A DNA stretch of 64,000 nucleotides from NCBI GenBank assembly GCA_016188575.1, contig JACPHN010000032.1, positions 98,185-162,184 of the forward strand, given 5' to 3'. This document shows positions 1-10,400 of the stretch, one piece after another. The notes beneath the pieces are model-generated. The model searched no databases, was not told where the DNA came from, and saw only the letters and a program-made list of their open reading frames with translations. Source of the DNA: Candidatus Schekmanbacteria bacterium (GTDB lineage Bacteria; CSSED10-310; JACPHN01). Within the stretch, counting starts at the first letter, position 1. Every line of letters starts with the position of its first letter. The position numbers and the translations under genes are program-made.

Positions 1-41
1 TGGAAGCCTATAGCGGCTTCCAGGTGTTCGTGACCCAGTAG
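1..41 (+). CDS. C-terminal tail of a probable ammonium transporter (partial)
   Basis: The window opens inside a reading frame (third base onward) that ends at a TAG at 39-41 with the tail [13 protein letters not shown] recall similar tails at the cytoplasmic end of Amt-family ammonium channels, and a P-II gene starts 25 bases downstream, as in amtB-glnK pairs. Only 12 residues are visible, so the identity rests mainly on that context. Confidence 0.4.
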   Translation, partial: EAYSGFQVFVTQ

Positions 42-66
42 GGCGGCCGGCCACGGGAGTGAAACC

Positions 67-408
67 ATGAAGCTCATCATTGCCTACATTCAGCCCGAGC
101 GCCTGCCTGCGGTCAAGCAAGCGCTATACGAACGTGAGATTTACAAGATTTCCGTCACCAATGCCCTGGGCTGTGGCCAGCAGCACGGCTACACGGAGAC
201 GTACCGGGGCGCCGACCTCGAGGTCAGCCTGTTGAAAAAAGTGCGCCTCGAAATCGCGGTCAATGAAGCGTTTGTGCAGCCCACCGTCGAGGCGATCACC
301 AAGGGGGCGCGAACCGGAAACATCGGCGATGGCAAGATTTTCATCATGAGCCTCGCCGACTGCGTTCGCATCCGCACCGGCGAGACCGGCTCGGAGGCAA
401 TCGGGTAA
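67..408 (+). CDS. P-II nitrogen regulatory protein (GlnK/GlnB family)
   Basis: This is a 113-residue trimeric signal protein of the P-II family, close to the usual 112. Family members bind ATP, ADP and 2-oxoglutarate and gate Amt channels or control nitrogen enzymes. Visible signatures are the N-terminal [12 protein letters not shown] strand, the T-loop with [10 protein letters not shown] (residues 43-52), and the C-terminal signature ending in [10 protein letters not shown]. The tip of the T-loop has Leu at residue 51 where enteric GlnB/GlnK carry the uridylylated Tyr51, while Tyr46 is kept. GlnD-type modification at the usual site is therefore not possible. The position just downstream of a probable Amt tail suggests a GlnK-like role at the membrane. 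Confidence 0.93.
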   Translation: MKLIIAYIQPERLPAVKQALYEREIYKISVTNALGCGQQHGYTETYRGADLEVSLLKKVRLEIAVNEAFVQPTVEAITKGARTGNIGDGKIFIMSLADCVRIRTGETGSEAIG

Positions 409-559
409 CGCAATCTTCCTGCGCGTCGCGAAGGGCGCGCAGGCAGGCAGGCAGTTGGCGGCGATCGCCCCTCCCCGTTCGGCTCTACCTCACCGTCCAG
501 GTCCTTTGCGATCAGAGCAACCTCCGGGGAGGAGCAATCGCCGCGCTTTTTTGCTCTGC

Positions 560-1447
560 CTACGCCGCCGCCGCCACCGCGCCAGCTATCCCCAGAACGA
601 CCGCCGCAGCGCGTCTTCGCGTCAGGCGCTCACCCAGAAACAGGGCAGCAAACACGAGCACAAACACGGAGCTGGTCTGGTTCAAGACGCTGGCCAGGCC
701 GGCGAAGGTGTGTTGGAAGGCGCTAAGCCAGAGGATCATGGCGACGTAGCTGCTCATGATCGACGCCGGCACCATGAACCGCCACGCGCGCGTCGGCCGA
801 AAGTGCGCGAGAATTTCGCGGCGATCCCGCCGCAGGGCGCATTGAATCGCCAAGAAGACCGCTCCAGCAGCGAGCCTGGCGGTGGTCACCCACCAGACGT
901 CAGTGTGCGCCAGCACCGGCTTGGCCAGCGTCACGCCGAGCGCCATGAAAATCATCGAGAGGGCGCCGAGCACGACCCCCTCGGTAACCTCGCGCCGCGC
1001 CGGCTGACGCTCCCCGTCTCGCGCGTCAGCCGGTGTCCCCACCAGAATCGCCCCAACCATCAGCCCGATCGACAGCACGAGACGCCAACTCACATCCTCA
1101 TTCAAGAAAAAATAGGCGCACAGTACGACCGATGGGCTATAGAGGCAGTCCACGATGGCGTTGCGGCCTGCGCCAAGGCGATTCAAGCTGGCGAGAAAGA
1201 GAGTGTCCGCAACGCCAAGACCGAGCACGCCGCTGAGAATGACGGCAGCCCAATCGCCGCGTCCGACGCCGGCCGGCACGAGGTCGACGCCGAGTAGGAG
1301 CAGCGTGATCAAGAAAAGGGTCAGCGCCACGGTGTTCTTGAAGAGGTTCAGTGCCACCGGCGGGACGCCGTACCCGCAGATACGCAGCAGCACGACGGCC
1401 GCGGCCCATGCGGCGGCGCACAACAGGGCGTACGTTTCTCCAAGCAT
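560..1447 (-). CDS. DMT superfamily (EamA) transporter
   Basis: The protein has 295 residues and about ten hydrophobic segments arranged as two EamA-like halves (roughly residues 5-135 and 155-290). That is the usual length and topology of drug/metabolite exporters in the inner membrane. The repeat halves end in similar motifs: SPSVVLCAYFFLNEDVSWR in the first and SSVFVLVFAALFLGERLTRR in the second. The substrate cannot be read from the sequence. It is convergent with the P-II gene, with about 150 bases between the stops. Confidence 0.85.
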   Translation of the reverse strand: MLGETYALLCAAAWAAAVVLLRICGYGVPPVALNLFKNTVALTLFLITLLLLGVDLVPAGVGRGDWAAVILSGVLGLGVADTLFLASLNRLGAGRNAIVDCLYSPSVVLCAYFFLNEDVSWRLVLSIGLMVGAILVGTPADARDGERQPARREVTEGVVLGALSMIFMALGVTLAKPVLAHTDVWWVTTARLAAGAVFLAIQCALRRDRREILAHFRPTRAWRFMVPASIMSSYVAMILWLSAFQHTFAGLASVLNQTSSVFVLVFAALFLGERLTRRRAAAVVLGIAGAVAAAA

Positions 1448-2666
1448 CGGAACCGGCTCCGGTGAGATTTCACGGATGGCGCGAGCAGCGCCTCCGTCAA
1501 TGATGCACCCGGCCGCTTTCTGCCGTCAACAAGGGGACGAGCCGCTCGGGTGTCGTGAGCAAGGTCGCGCGGACCAGCTATTGTACTCAGACCACGGGAA
1601 TGCGGCTACTCCGCCGGCGCCCTGAATCCTGTACCCTTCTGCGGAGAATCGATGCTCGAGGGAAAGTGCCAAGCGGTTCGGTACCTCCTGGGAACACCGC
1701 CAAAATCCTGCGGCCAGACCGCCTGCGGTGGATCTGTGTCCCGGGGGGTTACGACGACCTCGAGGTAGCCCACACAGGCCTCCAGCAACGCCGGGACCTC
1801 GGCCTCACACCTCACAGACGGAAAAACGTGCTCGCAGGATCTGGAGGAGATGCTGCGCGAAGGACTTCTCCTTCACCGAGCGTGCTTCGTAGCGGAGCTT
1901 GTGTTGTCTTCCTCGTTCACGTCCCGCGGCATCCTCCTTGGTTACGACATCCGCAACGCGGGTCACCTCGAAGTCCGATTGCACCCCGCATCGCCTCTCT
2001 CCCCGTCTTGACCGTTCGGACCGCCATCCGCGAGCATTCCTCCACCGCCCGAACGCCGCCCATGGACGACAGGCGGTGACGCGCGGCCGGCGCCACTCTT
2101 CGCCCTTGACAAGCCCCTGGCGAGCGGCTACAACTCCGGGCATGACTCGGCCGGGTCGGCGCATCTCCCGCAGCCGAACGCCGTCGCTCTCACTGTCTGA
2201 AGGCATGGCCCAGCAGCAGTCGGCGCCGGCGGTCCGACACGGATGGCGCCAGCAAGCCCTGTCTGCCGCTGGAGGCGTCCCCTAGCCCACGCTCTGGGGA
2301 GCGCTCGAGCGGGGTTGGCTCAACTGGGACGTGAATGCCGCGCCAAGGCGGCGAATGTAGTTGAGGACTACGGGGGAAGGTTCGAACGTGCGCGTTGGCG
2401 TTGGGCGAAAGCATGCGCTTTTCCCGGTCGGGCTTGGCCGGAGCGGCTCGAACGCCCCGGTGTTGCCTTGCAGCTTCGCGCCGAAAGAGCGCCGCCGTGA
2501 CGCAGCCACTGCCGATGCGCCCCACCCATGCCGGGGCGAGCAGGTGACCCGATACGGAGCTCATTTCTTCTTGCTCGCCGCCCTCCGGCCGCTTGCGAGT
2601 CGTTGCAAGTGGCACGCTGGAGGACGACCACGCTGGGCGCCGCAGTCGGAGGACGAGCTGTAGGAG
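1448..2666. other. 1.2 kb without a recognisable gene, upstream of the BREX operon
   Basis: Open frames exist on both strands (for example minus-strand 1805-2206), but none has a protein family I recognise, a clear start context or a convincing composition. A short GGTTCGAAC near 2379 resembles a tRNA T-loop but no cloverleaf can be built around it. The stretch is probably island junction DNA or decayed sequence. It must contain the BREX promoter or lie just downstream of it, and I could not pick a convincing one. Confidence 0.5.
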
Positions 2667-3455
2667 ATGGGCGAGCGAACCAACGGTCTTCGACAGCGCC
2701 TGGGGTTCCGCGACGGCGACAAAGGAACGCACTCGAGCCGCACGCTCATGCTCGCCGAGCTCGAGCAGGTGCTCGAAGCGACTCCCCAGACGGCCGACAT
2801 AGCCGATTACCGCCGCGCCGTCGTGAGCGAGAACGTCTTGGGCAAGCGAACGCACACGACGCGCGAGCACACCGTGCGCAAGCTCAAGGCCCTGTACGGC
2901 CTCGATCCGGCGTTCCCCGTCTTCCGCGCGCTGCGCTGGTTCTGGCAACTCGACATCGGGGGCCGCCCGCTCTTGGCCATGCTGTGCGGCCACGCCCGCG
3001 ACCCTTTGCTCCGCCTGACGGCCGACGCCATCCTCGTCGCCGAAGTTGGATCGAGCGTTCACCCGGATTTGATCGAACAAGTCCTGCGTGAACGAGCGCC
3101 CGGCCGCTTCAGCGAAAATAGCGAACGCTCCATTGCCCGCAACGTACTCTCGTCCTGGACCCAGTCGGGTCACCTGGCGGGCCACACCGAGAAGTCCCGC
3201 GCGCGGCCAAAGCCCACGCCGGGCAGCACGGCCTACGCGCTCTTTCTCGCCTACCTGGAAGGTCGCCGTGCGCAGCGGCTGTTCGATTCCCCCTGGGGCC
3301 GCATCCTCGACGCGCCAGAGGCCCACCTGATGGACCTTGCCGCGGCGGCCGGCCGCCGGGGCTGGATCGATCACCTGCGCGCCGGCGGCGTGATCGAGCT
3401 GCGATTCCCGAACCTGCTGAGCCGCGAAGAGCTGGAACTGATCCATGAGCAGTAG
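2667..3455 (+). CDS. brxA: BREX protein BrxA (DUF1819 family)
   Basis: This 262-residue protein matches the BrxA/DUF1819 pattern, a small, mostly helical protein reported to bind DNA. Landmarks are the conserved NVLGKRTHTTREHTVRKL stretch (about residues 55-72), LYGLDPAFPVFRALRWFW, SSWTQSGHL near the middle and a C-terminal FPNLLSREELELI. It is the first gene of an operon whose genes almost all overlap, and its stop overlaps the brxB start by 11 bases. The ATG at 2667 has AGGAG touching it, which is unusually close. A later ATG at 2748 is possible but would remove the conserved HSSRTLML segment. Confidence 0.9.
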   Translation: MGERTNGLRQRLGFRDGDKGTHSSRTLMLAELEQVLEATPQTADIADYRRAVVSENVLGKRTHTTREHTVRKLKALYGLDPAFPVFRALRWFWQLDIGGRPLLAMLCGHARDPLLRLTADAILVAEVGSSVHPDLIEQVLRERAPGRFSENSERSIARNVLSSWTQSGHLAGHTEKSRARPKPTPGSTAYALFLAYLEGRRAQRLFDSPWGRILDAPEAHLMDLAAAAGRRGWIDHLRAGGVIELRFPNLLSREELELIHEQ

Positions 3456-4005
3456 AGTCGACCGCCTGATGCAGCGCTACGAGCGCTTCGTCGAGTTGCC
3501 TTGGGAACGCCGCCTCGCCGGAGCGCAACGCGTCTGGTTCGTGGTCTACGACAAGACGGACGAGCGACGCATCCGTGCGCGAAACGACGAGTTCGCGATC
3601 GCGACTACTCGCGCCGGCCACGGTTGGAAGCTGTGCGACCTGACCGACAGCTTTCCTCGGTGGATGGCCGGGCAGGACTACCGCGAGAGTTACTTCGAGG
3701 ACCCCGAGAGCCTGGCGCTTCTCCTCCCCGAGCTCCACGAGACCGTGGTCGACCAGGTGCGCGAGGCGCTCGAGGCCGACGCCGCCGGGCCCGATACCGT
3801 CGTCGCGGTAATGGGCATCTCGTCGCTATTCGGGTTCACCAGCGTGTCCAGGGTCGTGAACGCCGTCAGCGGCTGCATTCGCGGGCGGCTCCGGGTCTTC
3901 TTTCCCGGCGAGCACGAGGACAACAACTATCGCCTGCTCGACGCGCGAGACGGGTGGAATTACATGGCGGTTCCGATCACAGCACACGATGGAGCGGACC
4001 GGTGA
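3445..4005 (+). CDS. brxB: BREX protein BrxB (DUF1788 family)
   Basis: The 186-residue product follows brxA with an 11-base overlap, in the position and size of BrxB (DUF1788). It begins RVDRLMQRYERFVELPWER and contains VAVMGISSLFGFTSVSRVV and a C-terminal RVFFPGEHEDNNYRLLDARDGWNYMAVPI. The FFPG and NYMA elements are characteristic of this family as I know it. BrxB is needed for type 1 BREX defence, but its biochemical role is not established. Its stop overlaps the GTG of brxC (GTGA). Confidence 0.9.
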   Translation: MSSRVDRLMQRYERFVELPWERRLAGAQRVWFVVYDKTDERRIRARNDEFAIATTRAGHGWKLCDLTDSFPRWMAGQDYRESYFEDPESLALLLPELHETVVDQVREALEADAAGPDTVVAVMGISSLFGFTSVSRVVNAVSGCIRGRLRVFFPGEHEDNNYRLLDARDGWNYMAVPITAHDGADR

Positions 4006-7000
4006 TCAAGAATAGAGAGCTCTACGTCAAGGACCCTGCTGCGAACCTGCTGCTGAACGACGGCGTGGCCGAAGTCACGGACGGCCGGTCCGAGTCCGAC
4101 ATGCGCACGCTCCGCTACGAGCTCGAGACCTTCGTCTGCGACGGCGAATACGCCAAGGGGATGCGGCGCATCCTCGACACCTTCCTGCGCAACATCGATC
4201 AACCGACCCAGCCCGGCGTGTGGGTGAGCGGCTTCTACGGAAGCGGCAAGTCGCACCTCGTCAAGATGTTGCGAGCACTCTGGCTCGACATCGCCTTTGC
4301 CGACGGCGCCACCGCCAGGGGCATCGTTAACGTACCGACCGAGGTTGCCGACCAGCTTCGGGAGCTGAACACCGCCGGGCGGCGCCTCGGCGGACTCCAC
4401 GCTGCCTCGGGCAAGCTCGGCGCCGGGGCGGGCGACTTCGTGCGTATGGAGCTCCTGAACATCGTCTTTCGCTCGGTCGGTCTACCCGAGCAGTATCCTC
4501 TCGCCCGTTTCGTGATGTGGCTGCGCGATGAGGGCTATCTGGAGGAGGTCAAGGCCCGCGTCGAGGCCGCAGGCAAGGACTGGGACAAGGAGCTGCGCAA
4601 CCTCTACGTGTCGCCGCACATCGCCCAGGGGCTTCTCGAGGTCTACCCCGATTTCGCGGCCGGCCCGCGCGAAGCCCGGGCACTGCTCAAAGAGCAGTTT
4701 CCGACGGTCGGCGACGTCTCGACGGACGAGATGGTCCATGCCGTGCGCGAGGCACTCACCGTAGGCGGCAAGTTCCCGCTGACGCTGATTGCGCTTGACG
4801 AGGTGCAGCAGTACATCGGCGAGAACCAGGCGCGGAGCTTCCTGATCCAGGAGGTCACCGAGACGTGCTCGAAGCACTTCGGCGGCCGCCTGCTTTTCGT
4901 CGGAACGGGCCAGACCGCCCTCTCCGGCACCCCCATGTTGCAGAAGCTCATGGGCCGCTTCACCGTCAAGATCGAGTTGTCGGACACGGACGTCGAGACG
5001 GTCATCCGGCAGGTCATCCTCGCGAAGAGGCCAGACCACATGCCGGCGATCGAGAAGGTGCTCACCGAGCACCTCGGCGAAATCTCGCGCCACCTCGAGG
5101 GCAGCAGGGTCGCATACCGATCCGACGATCACGCTATCCTCGTTTCCGACTACCCGCTCTTGCCGGTGCGCCGGCGCTTCTGGGAGCGAGTCCTGCGCGC
5201 GGTCGATCCAGGCGGGACCGGCTCTCAGCTCCGCAGCCAATTGAAGGTTGTGCACGAGGCCAAACGCAGCACCGCAGACCAGGGCCTCGGGTGCGTGGTC
5301 GCCGGCGATTTCATCTACCACCAGATTGCCGCGAGCTTGCTCCAGACCGGAGGTCGGCCACGGGAGATCTACGAGTTCATCAAGGAGCTCTCGACCGGCT
5401 CGCTCGACGACCGCCTCAAGGCACGGGTCGGCGGGCTCATCTTCTTGATCGGGAAGCTGCCGCGCGACCCGGGGGCAAACCTCGGCGTCACCGGAAACCC
5501 GGATGCGCTCGCCGACCTGCTCGTGTGCGACCTGCGCGACGGCAGCGTCGAGCTGCGCAAGCGCCTCCCCGACCTGCTCGCCGAGCTCGAGGAAAGCGGC
5601 AAGGTCATGCGGGTCGGCCAGGAATATCGGATGCAGACCCGGGAGAGCAGCGCCTGGACGGAAGAGTACCGCAGTCAGATTGCCGCCGTGCTCGGCGATC
5701 CCCAGCGCGTGAATCACGAACGAGCCGACCTGCTGCGCAACGAGTGCGGCAAGCGCCTCAAGGGACTCAAGGTCTACCAGGGCCAGTGCAGGGAGCAGCG
5801 GACGATCACCCCCCACTTCGGCCCCGAGCCACCCAAGGAAGCCGACAAGGCGGTACACGTCTGGATTCGCGACGGCTGGGAGGAAGAAGAGAAGACGGTG
5901 ATTTCCGATGCTACGGCGACCGGCACCGAGTCACCGCCCATCTTCGTGTTTGTGCCTCGCCGCTCGGCTGACGAGATCAAGAAGACCCTCGGCAGCCTGC
6001 GCGCCGCCGAGGCGACCCTTCATGCACGGGGCGCTCCGAGCACACCCGAGGGAGACGAGGCACGCCTGGCGATGGACACCCGCAAGAGCGAGGCGGAACG
6101 CCGGCTTGCCGGCCTTGTCGACGAGGTCTTTGCGGGTGCCAGAGTTTTCCAGGCAGGAGGCCAGGAGCTATTCGCCGACGACCTGGCGTCCAAGGTAGCG
6201 GCGGCCGCCGATGGGTCTGTCGTGCGTCTCTACCCTCAGTTCGATGCGGCTGACCACCCGAAGTGGAACAAGGTCATCGACCGGGCACGTCAGGGCGACG
6301 GTGCCTCGCTCGAGGTGCTCGGGCACAAGGAAGAGATCGGCAAGCACCCGGTAACGGCCGCCATCCTCAAGGCGATCGGCAGCGGCAGGAAGGGCAGCGA
6401 GATCCAGAAACTTTTCACGGACAGCCCCTATGGCTGGCCGGCGGATGCGATCGAGGGGGGTTTCTACGCGCTCGTTCAGAGCGGTGACTTGTGGGCGACC
6501 GACGGCGATAACAGCGTTCTCGACGCGAAGACCCTGGACCGCCGCAAGATTGCCCAGACGCGCTTTCGGGTAGAGTCGGTGACAGTCAGCGCGCTCCAGC
6601 GCATCAAGATCCGCAAGCTGCTCCAGGACGTCGGAATCGCCTGCAGGGCGACCGAGGAGCTGACGGGGATTGCCGCGTTACTCGAGGTTCTCCGGCAGCG
6701 AGCGCGATCTGCCGGCGGCGACCCACCGCGGCCCGACGCTCCGTCGGTGGCCTATCTCGACGAGCTCGCGTTGAAGGTGGGCAACGAGCAGATCGTGGCC
6801 GTGTTCGATCGGCGCGAGGAGCTGGGTGACCAGGCCGAGAGCTGGCAGAAGACCGGTGTTCGGATCGCTGAGCGCCTACCGCGCTGGACGCGCCTCGAGC
6901 GGCTCCTGGCGCATGCCCCGCAGAGTGCTCACAACGACGGTCACAAGGCCGAGGTCGCGGCGCTGAAGACCCAGGCTGACGCCATCCGCGACCAGCGCCT

Positions 7001-7331
7001 TCTACTGGCGGATCCCGACCCGGTGCCTGGCCTCTGCGAGCAGGTCACCCAGTTGCTGCGGGACGCCCTGACTGCCAGTCAGAATGCCTACCAGGAAGCT
7101 CACGACGTCGGTATGGCCATGCTGCGGGCGGACCAGAACTGGGAGCAGCTTGCTCCGGAGCAAAAGCACGAGCTGCTTGCGGCGGAGAAGCTCACCAAGG
7201 TGCCGCCGGTGGACGTGTCGAGTGAAGTCAAGGTGCTGGAGTCGCTGGAGGCGATGTCGCTGTCCACCTGGTCTGACCGGATCGCTGCGCTTCCTGCTCG
7301 ATTTCAGAAGGGTGCGGTTGGCGGCTGCTGA
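4002..7331 (+). CDS. brxC: BREX P-loop ATPase BrxC (3' end frameshifted)
   Basis: This is the large BREX ATPase, 1109 residues from a GTG that overlaps the brxB stop. Walker A is GFYGSGKS at residues 77-84 and Walker B is LIALDEVQQ around 262-270. A preceding VWVSG and the early LYVKDPAANLLLNDGVAE match BrxC N-termini. The rest is long, charged and helical, and the function is thought to be ATP-dependent assembly or remodelling of the BREX complex. The frame closes at 7329-7331 with RFQKGAVGGC, but the expected C-terminus continues one base out of frame (LAAAELMEPEAVYVMIPSRT through 7476). The sequence thus carries one extra base around 7305-7325 relative to an intact gene. Confidence 0.93.
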   Translation: MIKNRELYVKDPAANLLLNDGVAEVTDGRSESDMRTLRYELETFVCDGEYAKGMRRILDTFLRNIDQPTQPGVWVSGFYGSGKSHLVKMLRALWLDIAFADGATARGIVNVPTEVADQLRELNTAGRRLGGLHAASGKLGAGAGDFVRMELLNIVFRSVGLPEQYPLARFVMWLRDEGYLEEVKARVEAAGKDWDKELRNLYVSPHIAQGLLEVYPDFAAGPREARALLKEQFPTVGDVSTDEMVHAVREALTVGGKFPLTLIALDEVQQYIGENQARSFLIQEVTETCSKHFGGRLLFVGTGQTALSGTPMLQKLMGRFTVKIELSDTDVETVIRQVILAKRPDHMPAIEKVLTEHLGEISRHLEGSRVAYRSDDHAILVSDYPLLPVRRRFWERVLRAVDPGGTGSQLRSQLKVVHEAKRSTADQGLGCVVAGDFIYHQIAASLLQTGGRPREIYEFIKELSTGSLDDRLKARVGGLIFLIGKLPRDPGANLGVTGNPDALADLLVCDLRDGSVELRKRLPDLLAELEESGKVMRVGQEYRMQTRESSAWTEEYRSQIAAVLGDPQRVNHERADLLRNECGKRLKGLKVYQGQCREQRTITPHFGPEPPKEADKAVHVWIRDGWEEEEKTVISDATATGTESPPIFVFVPRRSADEIKKTLGSLRAAEATLHARGAPSTPEGDEARLAMDTRKSEAERRLAGLVDEVFAGARVFQAGGQELFADDLASKVAAAADGSVVRLYPQFDAADHPKWNKVIDRARQGDGASLEVLGHKEEIGKHPVTAAILKAIGSGRKGSEIQKLFTDSPYGWPADAIEGGFYALVQSGDLWATDGDNSVLDAKTLDRRKIAQTRFRVESVTVSALQRIKIRKLLQDVGIACRATEELTGIAALLEVLRQRARSAGGDPPRPDAPSVAYLDELALKVGNEQIVAVFDRREELGDQAESWQKTGVRIAERLPRWTRLERLLAHAPQSAHNDGHKAEVAALKTQADAIRDQRLLLADPDPVPGLCEQVTQLLRDALTASQNAYQEAHDVGMAMLRADQNWEQLAPEQKHELLAAEKLTKVPPVDVSSEVKVLESLEAMSLSTWSDRIAALPARFQKGAVGGC

Positions 7332-7335
7332 GCTC

Positions 7336-7476
7336 ATGGAGCCAGAGGCCGTCTACGTCATGATCCCGTCGCGCACGTTCAAGACGCCCGACGAGGTGCG
7401 CCAGTGGGTTCTTGATTTGGAGAAGACCCTGCTCGAGAAGCTCGCGTCGAGCTCCGGGCCGGTCGTGGTGCACTGA
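7336..7476 (+). pseudogene. Detached, out-of-frame C-terminus of BrxC
   Basis: Reading codons in the +1 frame from about 7315 gives LAAAELMEPEAVYVMIPSRT, then EVRQWVLDLEKTLLEKL and a GPVVV ending. BrxC homologues normally end with this kind of segment: a PxxTL-like motif, a helix with EV..W and a final GPV. If translated alone it would start at the ATG at 7336 and give 46 residues. I read it as the last exon-like piece of brxC cut off by a single-base change rather than a separate small gene. A sequencing or assembly error would look identical. Confidence 0.7.
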
Positions 7477-7496
7477 GGCGGGGGAGGAGTCGAAAG

Positions 7497-10400
7497 GTGC
7501 CGGTACTAGCCGAAGGACAGCGACGGACCCTTGAGAGGGCGGTTCTGGCAGCTCGGCAGGTGGCCGAAGCTGGCGCACAGGCCGCGATTCGACAGCTCGC
7601 GGTCGACGCTGCGGAGCCGTTTCAGGCACTCTCCCCTGCAGATCGGGGTCTTCGCAAGCGGCTGCGTGCCCGCGCGCGCCAGCTCGGCGACACGCGCGAC
7701 GCCAAGACCGGCCGGCACGGCACCCGGCACCTGGTGGTGGAGTGCGCGTACGAGCACTGGCATCGGATGCTCTTCGCTCGCTTTCTTGCCGAGAACAACG
7801 TCCTCATGCACCCGGACGGCGTTCCGGTCACGCTCGCGGAATGTGAGGAGCTGGCGCCCGAGGAAGGCACCGCCGATGGATGGGAGCTGGCCGCGTCGTA
7901 TGCCGCTCAGATGCTCCCGCAGGTTTTCCGGCCGGACTCACCGATCTTCGAGCTGAAGTTGCCGCCCGAGAAGGTCCGCGAGCTCGAGCGACTCCTCGCC
8001 GACCTCCCGGCTGATGTCTTCACGGCAAGCGACAGCCTCGGCTGGGTGTACCAGTACTGGCAGGCCAAGAAGAGGGACGAGATCAACGCGAGCGAGGTCA
8101 GGATCGGTGCCGACGAGCTGCCGGCCGTCACGCAGCTCTTCACCGAACCCTACATGGTCCAGTTCCTCCTGCACAATACGCTCGGTGCCTGGTGGGTCGG
8201 AAGGCACGGCCGAGACTCACTGCCGTTGGAGATGCCGTTCCTGCGACTGCGCGAAGATGGCACGCCGGCCGCCGGGACCTTCGATGATTGGCCCGCGTTG
8301 GCTCGTGAGGTGAAGGTGCTCGATCCTTGCTGCGACTCGGGGCACTTCCTGGTCGCCGCCTTTGACATGCTCGTCCGTTTTCGGATGGCGGAGGAAGGCC
8401 TTGATGCCGTCGCTGCCTGTGACGCCGTCATCCGTGACAACGTTCACGGGCTCGAGCTCGACGAGCAGTGTACGCAGATTGCCGCTTTCGCGCTCGCGCT
8501 CGTGGCCTGGACGTTCCCGGGAGCTCCCGGATACCGCGCACTGCCGGAGATGCGCATCGCTTGCTCCGGTCTCGCGCCGCGCGCCGCCAGAGACGACTGG
8601 CTTGCCCTCTGCGGCAACGACGAGCGGCTGCGGGCCGGCATGGAACGCCTCTACGACGCGTTTGCACGGGCGCCCTGCCTGGGAAGCCTCATCGACCCGA
8701 GACGTCTGGGGCTGCAGGCGCGGCAGCGGCTCCTCGGCGTGCCCTCGCTGTCGGAGATCCGGCATCTGCTCCGCCAATCCATGGCGGGTGAATCCGGCCG
8801 CCCCGCCAACGATGAACCGGCACGAAGCGAGATCGGCGTAACGGCGAAGGGCCTTGCCCATGCCGCGGATCTGCTCGGCCGTTCGTTCACACTCGTGGCA
8901 ACAAATGTCCCCTTCCTCACCCGTGGGAAGCAGGATGATGTGCTCAAGGACTTCTGCCGCGAACATCACGACGAAGCCAAGCAGGACCTGGCGACCAGCA
9001 TGTTGCAAAGGTGCCTTACGTTCTGTGCGGGTGGTGGCACCGTTGCGGTCGTAACGCCGCAGAACTGGCACATGCTGGCGACCTACACCGAGCTCCGGCG
9101 CCAGCTTCTTGCCCAGGCGGAATGGAACCTGGTCGTCAATCTCGGCCGGGCTGCATTCCGTGACATGAACTGGTGGGCGATCAACACGGCGCTGAACGTC
9201 TTGTCGCAGAAGACTCCCGACGAATCGTCAGCGTGCGCTGCCATCGATCTCGAAAACCACCGGGTCGCGGACGAGAAAGGCGCGGCGGTCCAGACCTCCG
9301 AGCTGCGGGTGCTGCCCCAAAGCTCGTTCTACGAGAATCCCGACCACCGCATCGTCCTGGTGCCGACCGGGCGGGGCGTTCTGCTCGAGGCGTTTGCAGC
9401 CGGCCTTCAGGGTATCGCAACTTCAGACTACGCGCGCTTCGGCCGCTACTTCTGGGAAGTTGCCGTCGATGGCAAGACCTGGGTGTTTCAGCAGAGCACC
9501 GTGAGGGAAGTAATGCCATACGGAGGCCGCGAGTACGCGCTGCAGTGGGACAAGGGTCGAGGCGCCCTGGCGAGCTTCAGAGGCGCCAGAATTCAGGGCC
9601 TACAGGCATGGGGCAAGCTCGGCGTCGCCATCTCCCAGATGCGACACCTTCCGGCGACCCTCTACACTGGCGAAGCCTGGGACAACAACACGGCCGTGAT
9701 CCTTCCCCGTGATCCCGGCGACCTGCTCGCCATTTGGGCCTACTGCTCCTCGCCCGAGTACGCGGAGGAGGTCCGCAAGCTCGATCGGAAAGCGAACGTG
9801 ACGAACGCGACGCTCGTGAAGGTCCCCTTCGACGCCGAGCGATGGCGCACTGTGGCCGCGGAGACCTTTCCCGATGGCCTTCCTGAACCGCGCTCGAATG
9901 ATCCCACGCAGTGGTTGTTCCGAGGAGCGGTCTCGCCGTCCACCAGTCCCCTGCAAGTCGCCGTCGCGCGCCTGCTCGGCTACCGCTGGCCGGAGCAGGT
10001 CGGTGACAATCTCGACGACCTGATCGACGCGGACGGCATCGTATGCCTACCCGCCGTCCGTGGGGAGCAACCTGCAGCCACGCGGCTGCACCGACTCCTG
10101 GCCCGGGCCTTCGGCAATGACTGGTCGGCGAACAAGCAGGCTGAGCTCCTGAACGCACTAGGATGTGCCGGCTGGACACTCGAGCGCTGGCTCGGCGAGC
10201 GGTTTTTCCGGCAACACTGCGAGGTGTTCCAGCAGCGACCGTTCATCTGGCACATCTGGGACGGCGTCAAGAGCGGCGGCTTCGGCGCGCTGGTCAATTA
10301 CCACATGCTCGACCGTAAGCTCCTCGAAACTCTGACCTACAACTACCTCGGTAACTGGATTCGGCGTCAACAGGACGGCGCGAGTCGACGCGAGGACGGG

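Noticed and set aside
1805..2206. Minus-strand frame of 133 codons in the gene-poor stretch
   Set aside because: No family or start context was found, and it may be a decayed gene. It is not listed as a CDS.
2361..2420. A GGTTCGAAC that could be a tRNA T-loop near the BREX start
   Set aside because: No acceptor or anticodon stem could be drawn around it.
2190..3446. Long minus-strand open frame of 418 codons opposite brxA
   Set aside because: It is a shadow of brxA and its upstream DNA. Composition is Arg/Ala/Pro-rich and no family was recognisable.
4482..5858. Long minus-strand open frame opposite brxC
   Set aside because: High-GC codon bias of brxC leaves the antisense frame open. The plus-strand gene has clear motifs.
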